From SXOA01 sp051004015 (GTDB lineage: Bacteria; Planctomycetota; Planctomycetia; Pirellulales; Pirellulaceae), in the NCBI GenBank assembly GCA_051004015.1, contig JBPCKT010000154.1:35070-99069 (forward strand): a DNA stretch of 64,000 bases, read 5' to 3'. Shown here in pieces: positions 24,902 through 33,753 of the stretch (the stretch's first letter is position 1; every line of letters begins with the position of its first letter). A program made the translations under genes and the position numbers. The notes below the pieces were generated by a model. It had not been told where the DNA came from. It made no database searches and was given only the letters and a program-made list of their open reading frames with translations.

Positions 24902-27211
24902 TTACGGTGCCGGCGTTACGTTGAGCGTCAAATCCACATCCCGGCTGCGGAGGCGAATGTTGGGTTGCTTAGGGTCTGCGGCGGTGGCGAAGAGCGTCAG
25001 CCCCTTCGTCTCGCCAGGTCGGGTAGTTGCCGCCAGAACCAAATTGATGGAAAAATCCGCGGCGTCGGCTTTAATAGTCACTGCGCCAGCACTGATTCCC
25101 GGCGGCAGGCCCGCGAGCGTCACGACGACCTCGCCGGTCAGACCTTCGCGGCGCTCGATCTTTCCGTCCAACTTGATCATCGCGCCTGCCGCCTTGTCCA
25201 GTTTGGCCTCAATCCGGGGCGGGCTGGCGAGCTGCACGGCGAGTTGATGCTTCACCATCAACCGTCGCACCGGCGTAAACGACGTGGCAAGTACGTTCTG
25301 CTTGTTGGACGAAAGCAATTCCGCCTGGACCGTCGCGTCGTAATATGTCCGCGGCAACTCCGCCGGAATCAGCAGCGACACCGCGCCGTCAACATTCGCC
25401 GCGGGGACTTCCACAGCCGCTTCCGCTCGCAGCGTTTTGTTCAGGTCCGGCTGGCCGTTGGTGAGCGGCGTTGCCTGGTTGGTGAGCAATGTCAGCCGCA
25501 CCACGGAATCGGTGTTCGGGCGGAAGAACTTCACCGGCAGGGCCAGCTTCTGCCCCGGCAAGAGGGCCGCGTCCGCCGGCAAGTCACGAAAGTCGACCGC
25601 AAATGTCGAGGCGACAGCGGACGCCGGTGCAACGGCTAGTTCCGAAGCCAGCCACGGCTGCAACCGCTCCAGTGGATGCCCTTTGATCCAGATGGGCCGC
25701 TCTTCACCGGTCGCCGCTTTACCTTTCCACGAAGCCAACAGCACCTCTGCAGCGGCATCGGCGCGTTGCAACGTGACGAGCGTTCCATCGGCATCGGCGG
25801 GAATCTGAATCGCGGCTGCGGTTACGCCAGCGGGTAGCGCGCCCGTCGCAATATCAATTGGTCCTTGATAGCCGTTTCGCTCCGCATGGATCGGCACCAC
25901 GAAACGGCCTCCGGTCGGCAGCGAAACTCGCTGCATCGTTGTCGTCAACCGGAACTCGTTGTTTGTGACACCCGGCGAGATCGGCTCCACGGTCAAGTGA
26001 TAGATTCCCCGCGGTCCGCCCCGACCAGTCGCGTCGAGGACTCCAACGACGACGAAGTTGACGCCATCCGGGACCGCGTATTCGAGCTTCGGATCGGTCG
26101 TTCCTGTTCCGTCCTCGGTCCGTGCCAGCAGATCCCCTTTGTCATTCCTGACAACCAGCGCCGCATCGAGCGGCGAGCCAAGCCGTTCCGCAAAGACGTC
26201 CAAGCGAAGCTTGCTGCCCGGTGTGACTGGAACCTGATAGCGGTCCTCTTCCTGCGGCGCAAGCAGTTTGCCGCTGACACCGACCATGCCCGCGGGAAGG
26301 ACTTGCGGCGTGGCAGCCTGAGCTTGTTCGACGACTTCGGCGAAGTTGCTCACCTCCACAAACGGCCGCGGCCCGCTCCAAATCGGTCCCGCGGGCAACG
26401 TGAGCGGCTGAATTCCCGCTGCGGCGACTGCGGGCAGCTCAAGCCGCGGAATTGTAGTTACGCCCAGCAAATCCACGCCGACTGGCTGTCCTTTGGAAAC
26501 CGCCGCCGGAAAAACATGGTCCACATACGCCCATTCACCGATCTTCATGCGGAAATGACTCGGTCCAGGGGGCGCATATTCAGCATCATGCAGAGCGATA
26601 GTGTACGGACCATCTTCCGGCAGCACCGCTTCCAGCCGCGTGTCGCCGGAGAGGGATGGCTGATTCCACGACCACGCAATTTGCTTCTTCTTGGCGTTAT
26701 ATAGGTGCAACACCGGCCGGAGCTTGCTGCCGATTCGCTGGGCTTCTACTTCGATTTGAATCCTTTGTCCTGCTTTGCCCGTCAACTTCGTCTCGCTCAC
26801 CGCGCTGCCGCCGACGGAACCGTGCATCACCGTGGGAAGCTGCGCAACGTCGGGGCCAAACGCGACCTGCGGCAGTTTGTCCACGCCGATAACCAGCGGC
26901 AGGCTCGCTCCGCCAGGCGTGACGACGCGAACTTGGTAATAGCCGGGCTGGATCTCCCCTTCTGGCGAAATATTAAACGTCGCCTGGTTGTTCGTCCCGC
27001 CCGGTTGCAGCTCCTGTTTCGCGGCAAAAGGCAAGAGCAGCTTCGGAGCAGTGCCGAATTCGTCGCCAGCGGCGACAAGTTGCGTCGTCCCGCCGAGTTG
27101 CAGGCCGCGGATGTTGAGATTGGAAAGCGTCGGTTCAGTTGCAATGACGGTTCCGCACAGCGCCCAAATGCTGACAGCGAAAACAAAATGAAACAGACGC
27201 GGAAGGCGCAT
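24902..27211 (-). CDS. Exported pre-peptidase-domain-like multidomain protein
   Basis: A 769-residue protein with a signal peptide (FHFVFAVSIWALCGTVIA) followed by beta-rich repeats. Segments such as VSGKLLAPQEEDRYQVPVTPGSKLRLDV, LVVRNDKGDLLARTEDGTGTTDP and VVVGVLDATGRGGPRGIYHLTVEP match the bacterial pre-peptidase C-terminal (PPC) fold, probably twice (about residues 125-225 and 305-410). No protease catalytic domain is seen. It sits between DUF1501 and DUF1549/DUF1553 genes, a grouping repeated in planctomycetes. Likely an extracellular binding protein. Confidence 0.78.
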   Translation of the reverse strand: MRLPRLFHFVFAVSIWALCGTVIATEPTLSNLNIRGLQLGGTTQLVAAGDEFGTAPKLLLPFAAKQELQPGGTNNQATFNISPEGEIQPGYYQVRVVTPGGASLPLVIGVDKLPQVAFGPDVAQLPTVMHGSVGGSAVSETKLTGKAGQRIQIEVEAQRIGSKLRPVLHLYNAKKKQIAWSWNQPSLSGDTRLEAVLPEDGPYTIALHDAEYAPPGPSHFRMKIGEWAYVDHVFPAAVSKGQPVGVDLLGVTTIPRLELPAVAAAGIQPLTLPAGPIWSGPRPFVEVSNFAEVVEQAQAATPQVLPAGMVGVSGKLLAPQEEDRYQVPVTPGSKLRLDVFAERLGSPLDAALVVRNDKGDLLARTEDGTGTTDPKLEYAVPDGVNFVVVGVLDATGRGGPRGIYHLTVEPISPGVTNNEFRLTTTMQRVSLPTGGRFVVPIHAERNGYQGPIDIATGALPAGVTAAAIQIPADADGTLVTLQRADAAAEVLLASWKGKAATGEERPIWIKGHPLERLQPWLASELAVAPASAVASTFAVDFRDLPADAALLPGQKLALPVKFFRPNTDSVVRLTLLTNQATPLTNGQPDLNKTLRAEAAVEVPAANVDGAVSLLIPAELPRTYYDATVQAELLSSNKQNVLATSFTPVRRLMVKHQLAVQLASPPRIEAKLDKAAGAMIKLDGKIERREGLTGEVVVTLAGLPPGISAGAVTIKADAADFSINLVLAATTRPGETKGLTLFATAADPKQPNIRLRSRDVDLTLNVTPAP

Positions 27212-27271
27212 GGAAAAACGGTCTCGTACTCAGAATGTCCGCCCACGGCGTGAGCAGACTAATTAGGTGGG

Positions 27272-28648
27272 CTAAAACAACTGCTTGATCGGCTCGGCTT
27301 CCACCAGGCGGACGGGGCGTTCGCCGGGGCCGGGCATCATCGTCGTATCCAGGTTAATTCCCATCCCGTGATAAATCGAGGCGAGGACCTGAGGCGGGGA
27401 GATGGGATTGTCGCTGGGGCGGGCCCCGAGTTTGTCGGTGGCCCCGACGACCTGGCCGCCGCGGATGTTGCCGCCGCAGAGGAAATTCGTCCAGGCGTCG
27501 GGATAGTGGTCGCGGCCGCCGCGGGGGTTGAGCCGCGGCGTGCGGCCGAATTCGCTAATGACGGCGACGACCGTCTCGGCCAGCAGGCCCCGCTGCTCCA
27601 GGTCTTCGATGAGGGCGGTGAAAGCCCAGTCGAACTGCGGGCAGAGATGCCGCTCGTAATCGAGGTAGGTGTTGTTCAGCCCGCCGCCGTCGGCGTGCAT
27701 GTCCCAGCAGGTGAGATTGAAGACCGTGTCAAAATGGTTGACCGTGGCATACCGCACGCCGGATTCCACCAGCCGGCGGGCCATCAGGCAGCTTTGGCCA
27801 AAAGTGTTGCGGCCATAACGGTCGCGGAGCTTGTCGGGTTCCTTGGTGAGGTCGAGAGCCTCCTTCGCCTTCGGCGATGTCAGCAGGCGGAAGGCCCGCT
27901 GATACGCACTGTCATGCGACTGGGTTGTGCGGGTTTCGGTGCGGCGCTGCAATTCGTCCACCTGGTCGAGCAGCTTTTTGCGAGCGTCGAGCCGGAATTG
28001 CGACAGCCCCTTAGGAACTTCCAGGTCGGCCACTTTGAAATCAGGTAAGGCGGGGTCGGAATTGAGGAAGAACGGCTCGTGGGCGCTGCCGAGATAGCCG
28101 GACTGCTGCCCATGCAGCGGGCCCGCCCCGGTATTGCCGATGGGGGCGGGGAGGACGACATTCGCCGGCAGCTCACTCTTCTGGCCAAAGACCCGTGAAA
28201 TGACGCTCCCGGCGTGCGGCTTGACGGCATCGGCCCCAAAATCGTGGCCGGTCATCATCCACCGCTGGCCGTTTTCGTGCGTGGAGCCGGTGTTGTAGTT
28301 CAGGCTGCGGATAAGCGAGACCTTGTCCATCATCCGGGCCATCAGCGGAAAATGCTCGCAAATCTGAATCCCCGGCACTTTCGTGCTGATAGGAGAGAAC
28401 TTGCCGCGCACCTCAGCCGGTGCGTCCGGCTTCATGTCCCAGGTATCGAGATGCCCGGGCGAGCCGACCAGGAAAATAGTGATGCAATTCTTAATCTTGG
28501 CCTGGCTCTCCTCGACCGCTCCGCGGGCCTGCAGGTTCATCAGCGCCGGCAATGTCATGCCCGCCAGTCCCGCCGATCCCGCTTGCAAAAAGCTGCGCCG
28601 ACTGACGCCGTGGCAGAGGGGGATTTTTTCGTTACCGATGTTGAGCAT
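27272..28648 (-). CDS. DUF1501 protein, Tat-exported
   Basis: A 458-residue protein starting with a twin-arginine signal (SRRSFLQAGSAGLAGMTLPAL). DUF1501 landmarks: FLVGSPGHLDTWDMKPDAP, HFPLMARMMDKVSLIRSL, FGQSCLMARRLVESGV, VVAVISEFGRTPRLN and GGRDHYPDAW. DUF1501 is in the alkaline phosphatase/sulfatase superfamily and its function is unproven. It is followed by PPC-like and DUF1549/DUF1553 genes in the same direction, forming a likely exported complex. Confidence 0.93.
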   Translation of the reverse strand: MLNIGNEKIPLCHGVSRRSFLQAGSAGLAGMTLPALMNLQARGAVEESQAKIKNCITIFLVGSPGHLDTWDMKPDAPAEVRGKFSPISTKVPGIQICEHFPLMARMMDKVSLIRSLNYNTGSTHENGQRWMMTGHDFGADAVKPHAGSVISRVFGQKSELPANVVLPAPIGNTGAGPLHGQQSGYLGSAHEPFFLNSDPALPDFKVADLEVPKGLSQFRLDARKKLLDQVDELQRRTETRTTQSHDSAYQRAFRLLTSPKAKEALDLTKEPDKLRDRYGRNTFGQSCLMARRLVESGVRYATVNHFDTVFNLTCWDMHADGGGLNNTYLDYERHLCPQFDWAFTALIEDLEQRGLLAETVVAVISEFGRTPRLNPRGGRDHYPDAWTNFLCGGNIRGGQVVGATDKLGARPSDNPISPPQVLASIYHGMGINLDTTMMPGPGERPVRLVEAEPIKQLF

Positions 28649-28670
28649 GAGGGTTTTCCTTAACTCGCGG

Positions 28671-28976
28671 TCAAATCGTGTACGTTACCTTGTTGGAAAT
28701 CTCCACGAACTTGCTGTTCACGAACTGCCCGTCCGGCTGCTTGGTGTAGTTCACGTACTGCCATGTTTGCAGCACGATTTCATACGCCCCTGGCTCCGCC
28801 CCGGGATGCTCATAGCTGGCATCCGCCCGAGCCGCCGGCGTGGCGACCACCTTGCCGTTGTGCTTCACTTCCCACTGCAAGCGCAAGCCCCAATCGCCGG
28901 TCACGTCGCCGCGAATCACCTTCCGCCCCTCCAGGCGAATCTCCGCCTTGGGCAGCGTCTCGTACTTTTGTTCCAT
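28671..28976 (-). CDS. Small beta-rich protein upstream of DUF1501, unknown
   Basis: A 101-residue protein, mostly alternating beta-strand pattern (AEIRLEGRKVIRGDV, LRLQWEVKHNGKVVATP, GAYEIVLQTWQYVNY), like an Ig or fibronectin-type fold. No signal peptide. It ends 22 bases before the DUF1501 start, so probably the first gene of that operon. No family recognised. Confidence 0.65.
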   Translation of the reverse strand: MEQKYETLPKAEIRLEGRKVIRGDVTGDWGLRLQWEVKHNGKVVATPAARADASYEHPGAEPGAYEIVLQTWQYVNYTKQPDGQFVNSKFVEISNKVTYTI

Positions 28977-29037
28977 GGAAGTCGGCTCCTGCTCAGGTCA
29001 CTTAGCTGACAGCGCCCATACTACCCATAAACGGGCG

Positions 29038-29262
29038 TCAATGGAATCTGATTGTGGAAAAAGTTGAATAGGCAAACGCCAATTCATCTGGCAGTTTGGT
29101 GGGGGAATTCTGCTTGGCTGGCGGAAGGAACCATTCCGGTGGTGCGTATTCGCCATGAGCAAGAATTCCTGCCTTGCGAAGCCGCAAGATTTCCTGCTTG
29201 GTGACGTGAGGATCGTACAGATCGGCCGCTTCAAGGCCACGAAGCAGATAGAGGTCCCGCAT
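29038..29262 (-). CDS. Small hypothetical protein (doubtful)
   Basis: A 74-residue frame with a plausible soluble composition (LYLLRGLEAADLYDPHVTKQEILRLRKAG). No ribosome-binding site or family recognised. Another frame on the same strand is also open here, so the coding call is weak; it may be a decayed gene fragment. Confidence 0.35.
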   Translation of the reverse strand: MRDLYLLRGLEAADLYDPHVTKQEILRLRKAGILAHGEYAPPEWFLPPAKQNSPTKLPDELAFAYSTFSTIRFH

Positions 29263-29955
29263 GTCCGCGTCCGTCGCTTAATTGCTCATAGGTTTCTCCT
29301 GTGAAAATGCGGGACTAAATTTCTCGAGCCGGTTGCTCTGATAAGCGACCGGCTCTTCTTTTTGATTAGTTCAATTGGTCAATCACCGCCTGCGTGACTC
29401 GTTGCTAGGACGGCTCCATACCGATGCCGGGGATCGCATGGGCGTTGCACGTCTGCCGGCTGGCCTGCTCCATGACAACTTGCGTCGGCTGGACGGCCGA
29501 GTGATCCGTGGTGGTGAGGCCGGGCACCAGCTGTAGGCCCGTGCGCTCACTCCGCGTCGCCCGCTGTCCCTGGTGCCTCCCCCCGCATGTCAGCTCGCTC
29601 GCTGCCCAGTCGTATAACACGCGCCGAAATGGCCTGGCGGCTTGACCGCCAAGACGACAAGTCATTGGGCATCTCCAGCAGCTTCAATTACAGCCCGCTC
29701 AATCTGAAGAATGCATGCTCTCGCATCATCCCGCAGGGCGCTCCAAACTCTTGTCACGAGTGGCAAGTCTTGGTCGTTTTGAACGCCCTCTGCACCGGAC
29801 TCTGCAGCGCAAGCCAATGGAGAATTGGCTAAGGACCTGCTACCATCAGGACTTATGGAGTGTGATTCGAGTCCTGTTGGGGTCATTCGTCCTCATGCGC
29901 TTCTCGCGCGAGCGATTGCTTGGAGTCACGCCATCCTTCTTTTGGAGTTTTTTGC
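29263..29955. other. Gene-poor region upstream of hemH
   Basis: About 690 bases without a convincing gene. It contains an isolated terminator-like hairpin (29326-29362). On the minus strand, two short open frames (29405-29665, 29662-29886) look like tails of larger genes, possibly decayed recombinases, but carry no catalytic motif. Confidence 0.5.
29326..29362 (+). terminator. Orphan intrinsic terminator
   Basis: GAGCCGGT (29326-29333) pairs with ACCGGCTC (29348-29355), followed by TTCTTTTT. No plus-strand gene ends nearby, so it may end a small RNA or a read-through transcript. Confidence 0.6.
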
Positions 29956-30978
29956 GTGACGGCCCCCTACGACGCCTTTCTTCTCGTCTCGTTCGGCGGG
30001 CCCGAAGGGCCGGCGGAGGTGATGCCGTTTTTGGAGAACGTGCTGCGGGGGCGGAATGTGCCCAGGGAGCGGATGCTGGAGGTGGCGGAGCATTATCAGC
30101 ATTTTGGGGGCAAGAGCCCGATTAGTGATCAGAATCGAGCGCTGTTGGCGGCGGTTGAGATAGAGCTTGCGGAAGCGGGGGTCAAGCTGCCGGTCTATTT
30201 TGGGAACCGCAATTGGCATCCGCTGTTGCCGGATACGCTGTGGCAGATGAAGCAAGACGGCGTGCAGCGGGCAATCGCGTTCTTTACGTCCGCCTTCAGC
30301 TCCTATTCCGGCTGCCGGCAGTATCGGGAAAATATCGCCGCGGCACAGGAGCAGGTGGGGGAAGGCGCTCCGCAGGTGGACAAGCTCCGCGTGTTTTTCA
30401 ATCACCCAGGGTTCATCGAGCCGGTGGTGGACAGCACCAAGGCAGCGCTCGCTGAGTTACCCACGGAGCGGCGGGAAAAGGCGAGACTCTTATTCACCGC
30501 TCACAGCATTCCGCAGAGCATGGCGGCGACTTGCCAGTACGAATTGCAACTGCACGAAGCGTCTAGTCTGGTGGCGGCTGGCGTCGGCCGCGGCGACTGG
30601 CGGCTGGTTTATCAAAGCCGCAGTGGTCCGCCGAGCCAGCCTTGGCTGGAGCCGGACGTGGGCGTGGCACTTCAGGAGATTGCTAAAGCCGGCGGCAAGG
30701 ACGTGGTGGTCGTTCCCATCGGTTTCATTTCGGACCACATGGAAGTGCTGTTCGACCTGGATGAGGAAGCCCAGAACCTCTCCAGGCAACTTGGCCTGAA
30801 CATGGTCCGCGCGGCCACCGTCGGCACGCATCCGCGATTCGTGCGGATGATTGTGGAGCTGGTGCAGGAGCGGTTAAGCGAGAATCCAGTTCGGCTGGCG
30901 CTAGGTAATCTCGGCCTCAGTCATGACGTTTGCCCCCTAGACTGCTGCGCCTATCAGCCAAAGCGTCCAGCCGTGTAA
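29956..30978 (+). CDS. hemH: Ferrochelatase
   Basis: A 340-residue enzyme that inserts Fe2+ into protoporphyrin IX (or coproporphyrin III in the coproporphyrin pathway). It opens with DAFLLVSFGGPEGPAEVMPFL. TAHSIPQSM lies in the middle, and VVVPIGFISDHMEVLFDLD near the C-terminus contains the ferrochelatase signature. The tail SHDVCPLDCCAYQP holds three cysteines that might bind an Fe-S cluster, as in some bacterial ferrochelatases; this is inference. GTG at 29956 gives the normal N-terminus; an upstream ATG at 29920 adds 12 unrelated residues. It precedes a [2Fe-2S] protein by 15 bases. Confidence 0.95.
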   Translation: MTAPYDAFLLVSFGGPEGPAEVMPFLENVLRGRNVPRERMLEVAEHYQHFGGKSPISDQNRALLAAVEIELAEAGVKLPVYFGNRNWHPLLPDTLWQMKQDGVQRAIAFFTSAFSSYSGCRQYRENIAAAQEQVGEGAPQVDKLRVFFNHPGFIEPVVDSTKAALAELPTERREKARLLFTAHSIPQSMAATCQYELQLHEASSLVAAGVGRGDWRLVYQSRSGPPSQPWLEPDVGVALQEIAKAGGKDVVVVPIGFISDHMEVLFDLDEEAQNLSRQLGLNMVRAATVGTHPRFVRMIVELVQERLSENPVRLALGNLGLSHDVCPLDCCAYQPKRPAV

Positions 30979-30993
30979 GATGATATTGTTGCC

Positions 30994-31332
30994 ATGCCCC
31001 AGTTCACGCATCACATCTTCGTCTGTTGCAACCAGCGCGAGCCGGGGAACAGCCGCGGCTGTTGCGATCCCAGTGGCAACGAGAAACTCCGCGATGCGTT
31101 CAAGTCCGAGATCAAGAAGCGGGGCCTCAAGCCGCTGGTCCGCGCGAATACTTCCGGATGCCTAGACCAATGCGAGTTGGGCCCGACGGTCGTCATCTAC
31201 CCGCAAGCCATCTGGTACGGCGGCGTAAAGGTCGAGGACGTGCCGCGGATCGTGGAGGAGACCATCGTCGGCGGGCGGGTGATTGAGGAGCTGCGAATTC
31301 TGGACGAGCAGCTCAATTGCCGGAAGAAATAA
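30994..31332 (+). CDS. Thioredoxin-like [2Fe-2S] ferredoxin
   Basis: A 112-residue protein of the Shethna-type/thioredoxin-like ferredoxin family. Cysteines are at C11-C12, C23-C24 and C56-LDQ-C60-ELGP, where SGCLDQCELGPTVVIYP is the family signature. Cytoplasmic electron carrier. Fifteen bases after hemH, so likely cotranscribed and linked to haem synthesis or iron handling. Confidence 0.9.
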   Translation: MPQFTHHIFVCCNQREPGNSRGCCDPSGNEKLRDAFKSEIKKRGLKPLVRANTSGCLDQCELGPTVVIYPQAIWYGGVKVEDVPRIVEETIVGGRVIEELRILDEQLNCRKK

Positions 31333-31333
31333 C

Positions 31334-31576
31334 CTACGCACCCGGTGGCGGGAATTTCACATCCGCCTGTTTGCCGCCAGTCACCTTGTAGTGACGCCAC
31401 AGCAGCAACCATCCCCAAAAGGCCACGAAGACCAACGTGCAGCCGAATATCAGCAACGCGCGATAGACGGCCAGCTTGCCGGGATAAACGATCGTCCCTA
31501 CGGCCAGAAAAATCCCCCAGGCCAGCAGTCCTCCCAAAATGATCCAGAGGATGCGACTCGAGTGGGCAGGCGTCAC
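31334..31576 (-). CDS. Small two-helix membrane protein, unknown
   Basis: An 80-residue protein with two hydrophobic helices (about residues 9-29 and 38-60) and a polar tail (KVTGGKQADVKFPPPGA). It starts with GTG inside the TGA stop of the DUF1501 gene (four-base overlap, GTGA), which supports coupled translation and a real gene. Convergent with the ferredoxin gene. No family recognised. Confidence 0.68.
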   Translation of the reverse strand: MTPAHSSRILWIILGGLLAWGIFLAVGTIVYPGKLAVYRALLIFGCTLVFVAFWGWLLLWRHYKVTGGKQADVKFPPPGA

Positions 31577-33084
31577 GACAACACTTCCGGGATCACTTCT
31601 CCGTCAACCAGCGGCAGTGGGCGGCCGCCGCGGTCGTGAATGGTGGTGTGGGGGTGAATGCCGAGCAGATGGTACATCGTGGCCAGCAGGTCCTTGGGGC
31701 TGACAGGTCGGTCGGCCACGTCCCCTCCTTGATTGTCGGTCGCGCCGACAACGCTGCCGCGTTTGATTCCCGCGCCGGCGATGAGCGAGGAATAGGCCCG
31801 CGACCAGTGATCGCGCCCGCCGCCTTGGGCGGAGTTGATTTTGGGGGTCCGGCCGTGCTCGCTGGTGCAAACGACGAGCACGTCGTCGAGCAGGCCGCGA
31901 CGGTCCAGGTCGCTGATCAGGCCGTACCAGCCCATGTCAAAGCCGGGGGCCAGCTCTTCCTTCATCCGCTGGTAGTGGTTCCAGTGCGTGTCCCAGCCCA
32001 TGCCGGCCAGGCCGAACTCGTCCCAAAAGACGCTGACAACCTTGCTCCCGGCTTCAACCAACCGGCGGGCGGCCAGGCAGGACTGGCCGAACAACGACGA
32101 ACCGTAGAGCCGACGCGTTTCCTCGGGTTCCTTGCGGAGATCGAGGGCCTCGGCCAGCTTGGGGGATTCCAGCAGCGACAGAGCCGACTGCTGATGCTTG
32201 GTGAGCGAGCGGCCGGTGCTGGTGGCGGCCAGGCCTGGAATGGCGTCGTTGAGCTGGCTGAGCAGCGACTTGCGGGTGTTGAGCCGGTCCAGCGTCACTT
32301 CCGCCTGCAACTGCGAGGCGCACGGCACCACGAAATAGCTGCCGTCGGCGACGCCGATATACGGATCGTTGTCCGTGTAGACCATATCGCGGAGCGTTTT
32401 GGTGATTCCCTTATTGGCAGTCCCAATCCATTCCGCCCACAGCGGATCATATTGGCTGCCGAGGAATGCTCCGTACGGTCCCGCGCGATGAACTTCACCA
32501 ACTCGCTTGGTGCTGAAGCGGAACGGCAGCAGGATGTTGTTCGGCATCCGCTGCGGATTTGTTGACCCCGCCGCCGCCCGCCTCTGCTCTTCCACATACT
32601 CCACCACGGAGCCAAAGTACGGCCAGTGCCGCGGGTCGTGCGGAGCAAGCTCCATTTGCACTTCAATGGAAGGCACGCCGGTCAAGGCGAAGGCCACGCC
32701 GTGCAGCGGATATGGATGCGTCAGCGAGCGAATGACCGTCGTCCGGTCCATCACCTTCGCCATGTTTGGGAACAATTCGCAGACGTCGCACCCGGGAAGC
32801 GAGGACGGAATCGACTTCAGATCGCCACGAATCTCCAGCGGAGCATTCGGTTTGCAATCGGCCCACTCAAGCTGGCTGGGTGAGCCATAAAGATGGATCA
32901 GGATTACCGACTTGGCCTTTCCGAAGCCAGCGTCCGCCGGCTTTTGCTCCGCCGCCGACAACTCCTGAAGCTGCAACACTTGCGGCAGGCTGAGCCCGGC
33001 GATGCCTAGCCCCCCCACGCGCAGCATGTCCCGCCGCGTCATACCGCCGCACAGTTGCTTCGCCGAGCCGAGAATCCGGAGCAT
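31573..33084 (-). CDS. DUF1501 protein, Tat-exported (second copy)
   Basis: About 503 residues with a Tat-type signal (MTRRDMLRVGGLGIAGLSLPQVLQL). DUF1501 features: VILIHLYGSPSQLEWADCKP, VCELFPNMAKVMDRTTVIRSL, FGQSCLAARRLVEAGSKVVSV, VVCTSEHGRTPKIN and GGGRDHWSRAYSSLIAG. The HLYGSPSQ motif differs from the FLVGSPGH of the copy at 27272, so they are distinct paralogues. No DUF1549 partner adjoins. ATG at 33084 (MLRILG) preferred over 33120. Confidence 0.92.
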   Translation of the reverse strand: MLRILGSAKQLCGGMTRRDMLRVGGLGIAGLSLPQVLQLQELSAAEQKPADAGFGKAKSVILIHLYGSPSQLEWADCKPNAPLEIRGDLKSIPSSLPGCDVCELFPNMAKVMDRTTVIRSLTHPYPLHGVAFALTGVPSIEVQMELAPHDPRHWPYFGSVVEYVEEQRRAAAGSTNPQRMPNNILLPFRFSTKRVGEVHRAGPYGAFLGSQYDPLWAEWIGTANKGITKTLRDMVYTDNDPYIGVADGSYFVVPCASQLQAEVTLDRLNTRKSLLSQLNDAIPGLAATSTGRSLTKHQQSALSLLESPKLAEALDLRKEPEETRRLYGSSLFGQSCLAARRLVEAGSKVVSVFWDEFGLAGMGWDTHWNHYQRMKEELAPGFDMGWYGLISDLDRRGLLDDVLVVCTSEHGRTPKINSAQGGGRDHWSRAYSSLIAGAGIKRGSVVGATDNQGGDVADRPVSPKDLLATMYHLLGIHPHTTIHDRGGRPLPLVDGEVIPEVLS

Positions 33085-33234
33085 AGGTTCTCCACGTATC
33101 TCTAAGTAACAGTCCTGCATTATCCATTTCTCGCCCGCTTACCGCCAGTGGAACGAGCGATTTTTGCGGAATTTTCCGCTGGAGCCGGAATAACCTCAAC
33201 ACTTCGCCTATGCTGCGCATTGGAAGGAGTGGTG

Positions 33235-33749
33235 ATGAACGCCCATGCCCATAGCCTGCTGTTGCCGGCGGGACTGCCAGGCACCCTGGAGGCCGGTGTG
33301 CAGGAGGCGATTCCCCGCGTGGAACCTGGGGGCCAAGAGCTGGAAGCGGGCTGGGCGCTTTGTCGGGCCGATTTGACGCGGCTGGCGGCAGCGTTGGGCA
33401 TTCAGGCGGCGCGGCGAGACGACGTTTTGCAAGACGTGTACCTCACAGCCAGGGCAAAATGCCCGGAGGGACTTGACGGGGATGCCTTGCGGCGCTGGCG
33501 TTTTGGCGATCTGGAATCGAAAGTGCGGATTCCAGCCAGCGAGCGGAACAAGGTGAGCTGGCTGCGGGAGTGGAAGCAGCTGTAGGTCGACTCACGAATG
33601 TGGAGCGAGAAATTGTAGTGCTGCGATACTTTTGCGACTTCGATTCCAGCCAGATAGGCGAGATGCTTTCGCTCCCTTCCGCAACAGTTCGGAGCCACCT
33701 CGCCAAAGCCCGCCGGCAATTAGCAACAGAATTGGCGGATTGGAAATAA
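33235..33749 (+). pseudogene. ECF-type RNA polymerase sigma factor split by a frameshift
   Basis: The first reading frame (33235-33585) encodes a sigma region 2-like part (LCRADLTRLAAALGIQAARRD, DVLQDVYLTARAKCPEG). The region 4 part lies in the preceding frame and runs to TAA at 33747-33749: LTNVEREIVVLRYF, SSQIGEMLSLPSATVRSHLA and KARRQL. A one-base backward shift between 33477 and 33585 would join them. I see no classic slippery heptamer there, so this is a mutation, a sequence error or an atypical recoding event. The zinc-finger anti-sigma gene starts four bases later. Confidence 0.75.
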
Positions 33750-33753
33750 CTTT

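Noticed and set aside
33480..33530. Programmed -1 frameshift signal in the sigma gene
   Set aside because: No X-XXY-YYZ heptamer in the correct phase (the nearest runs are TTTT and AAA), so recoding is not supported by sequence.
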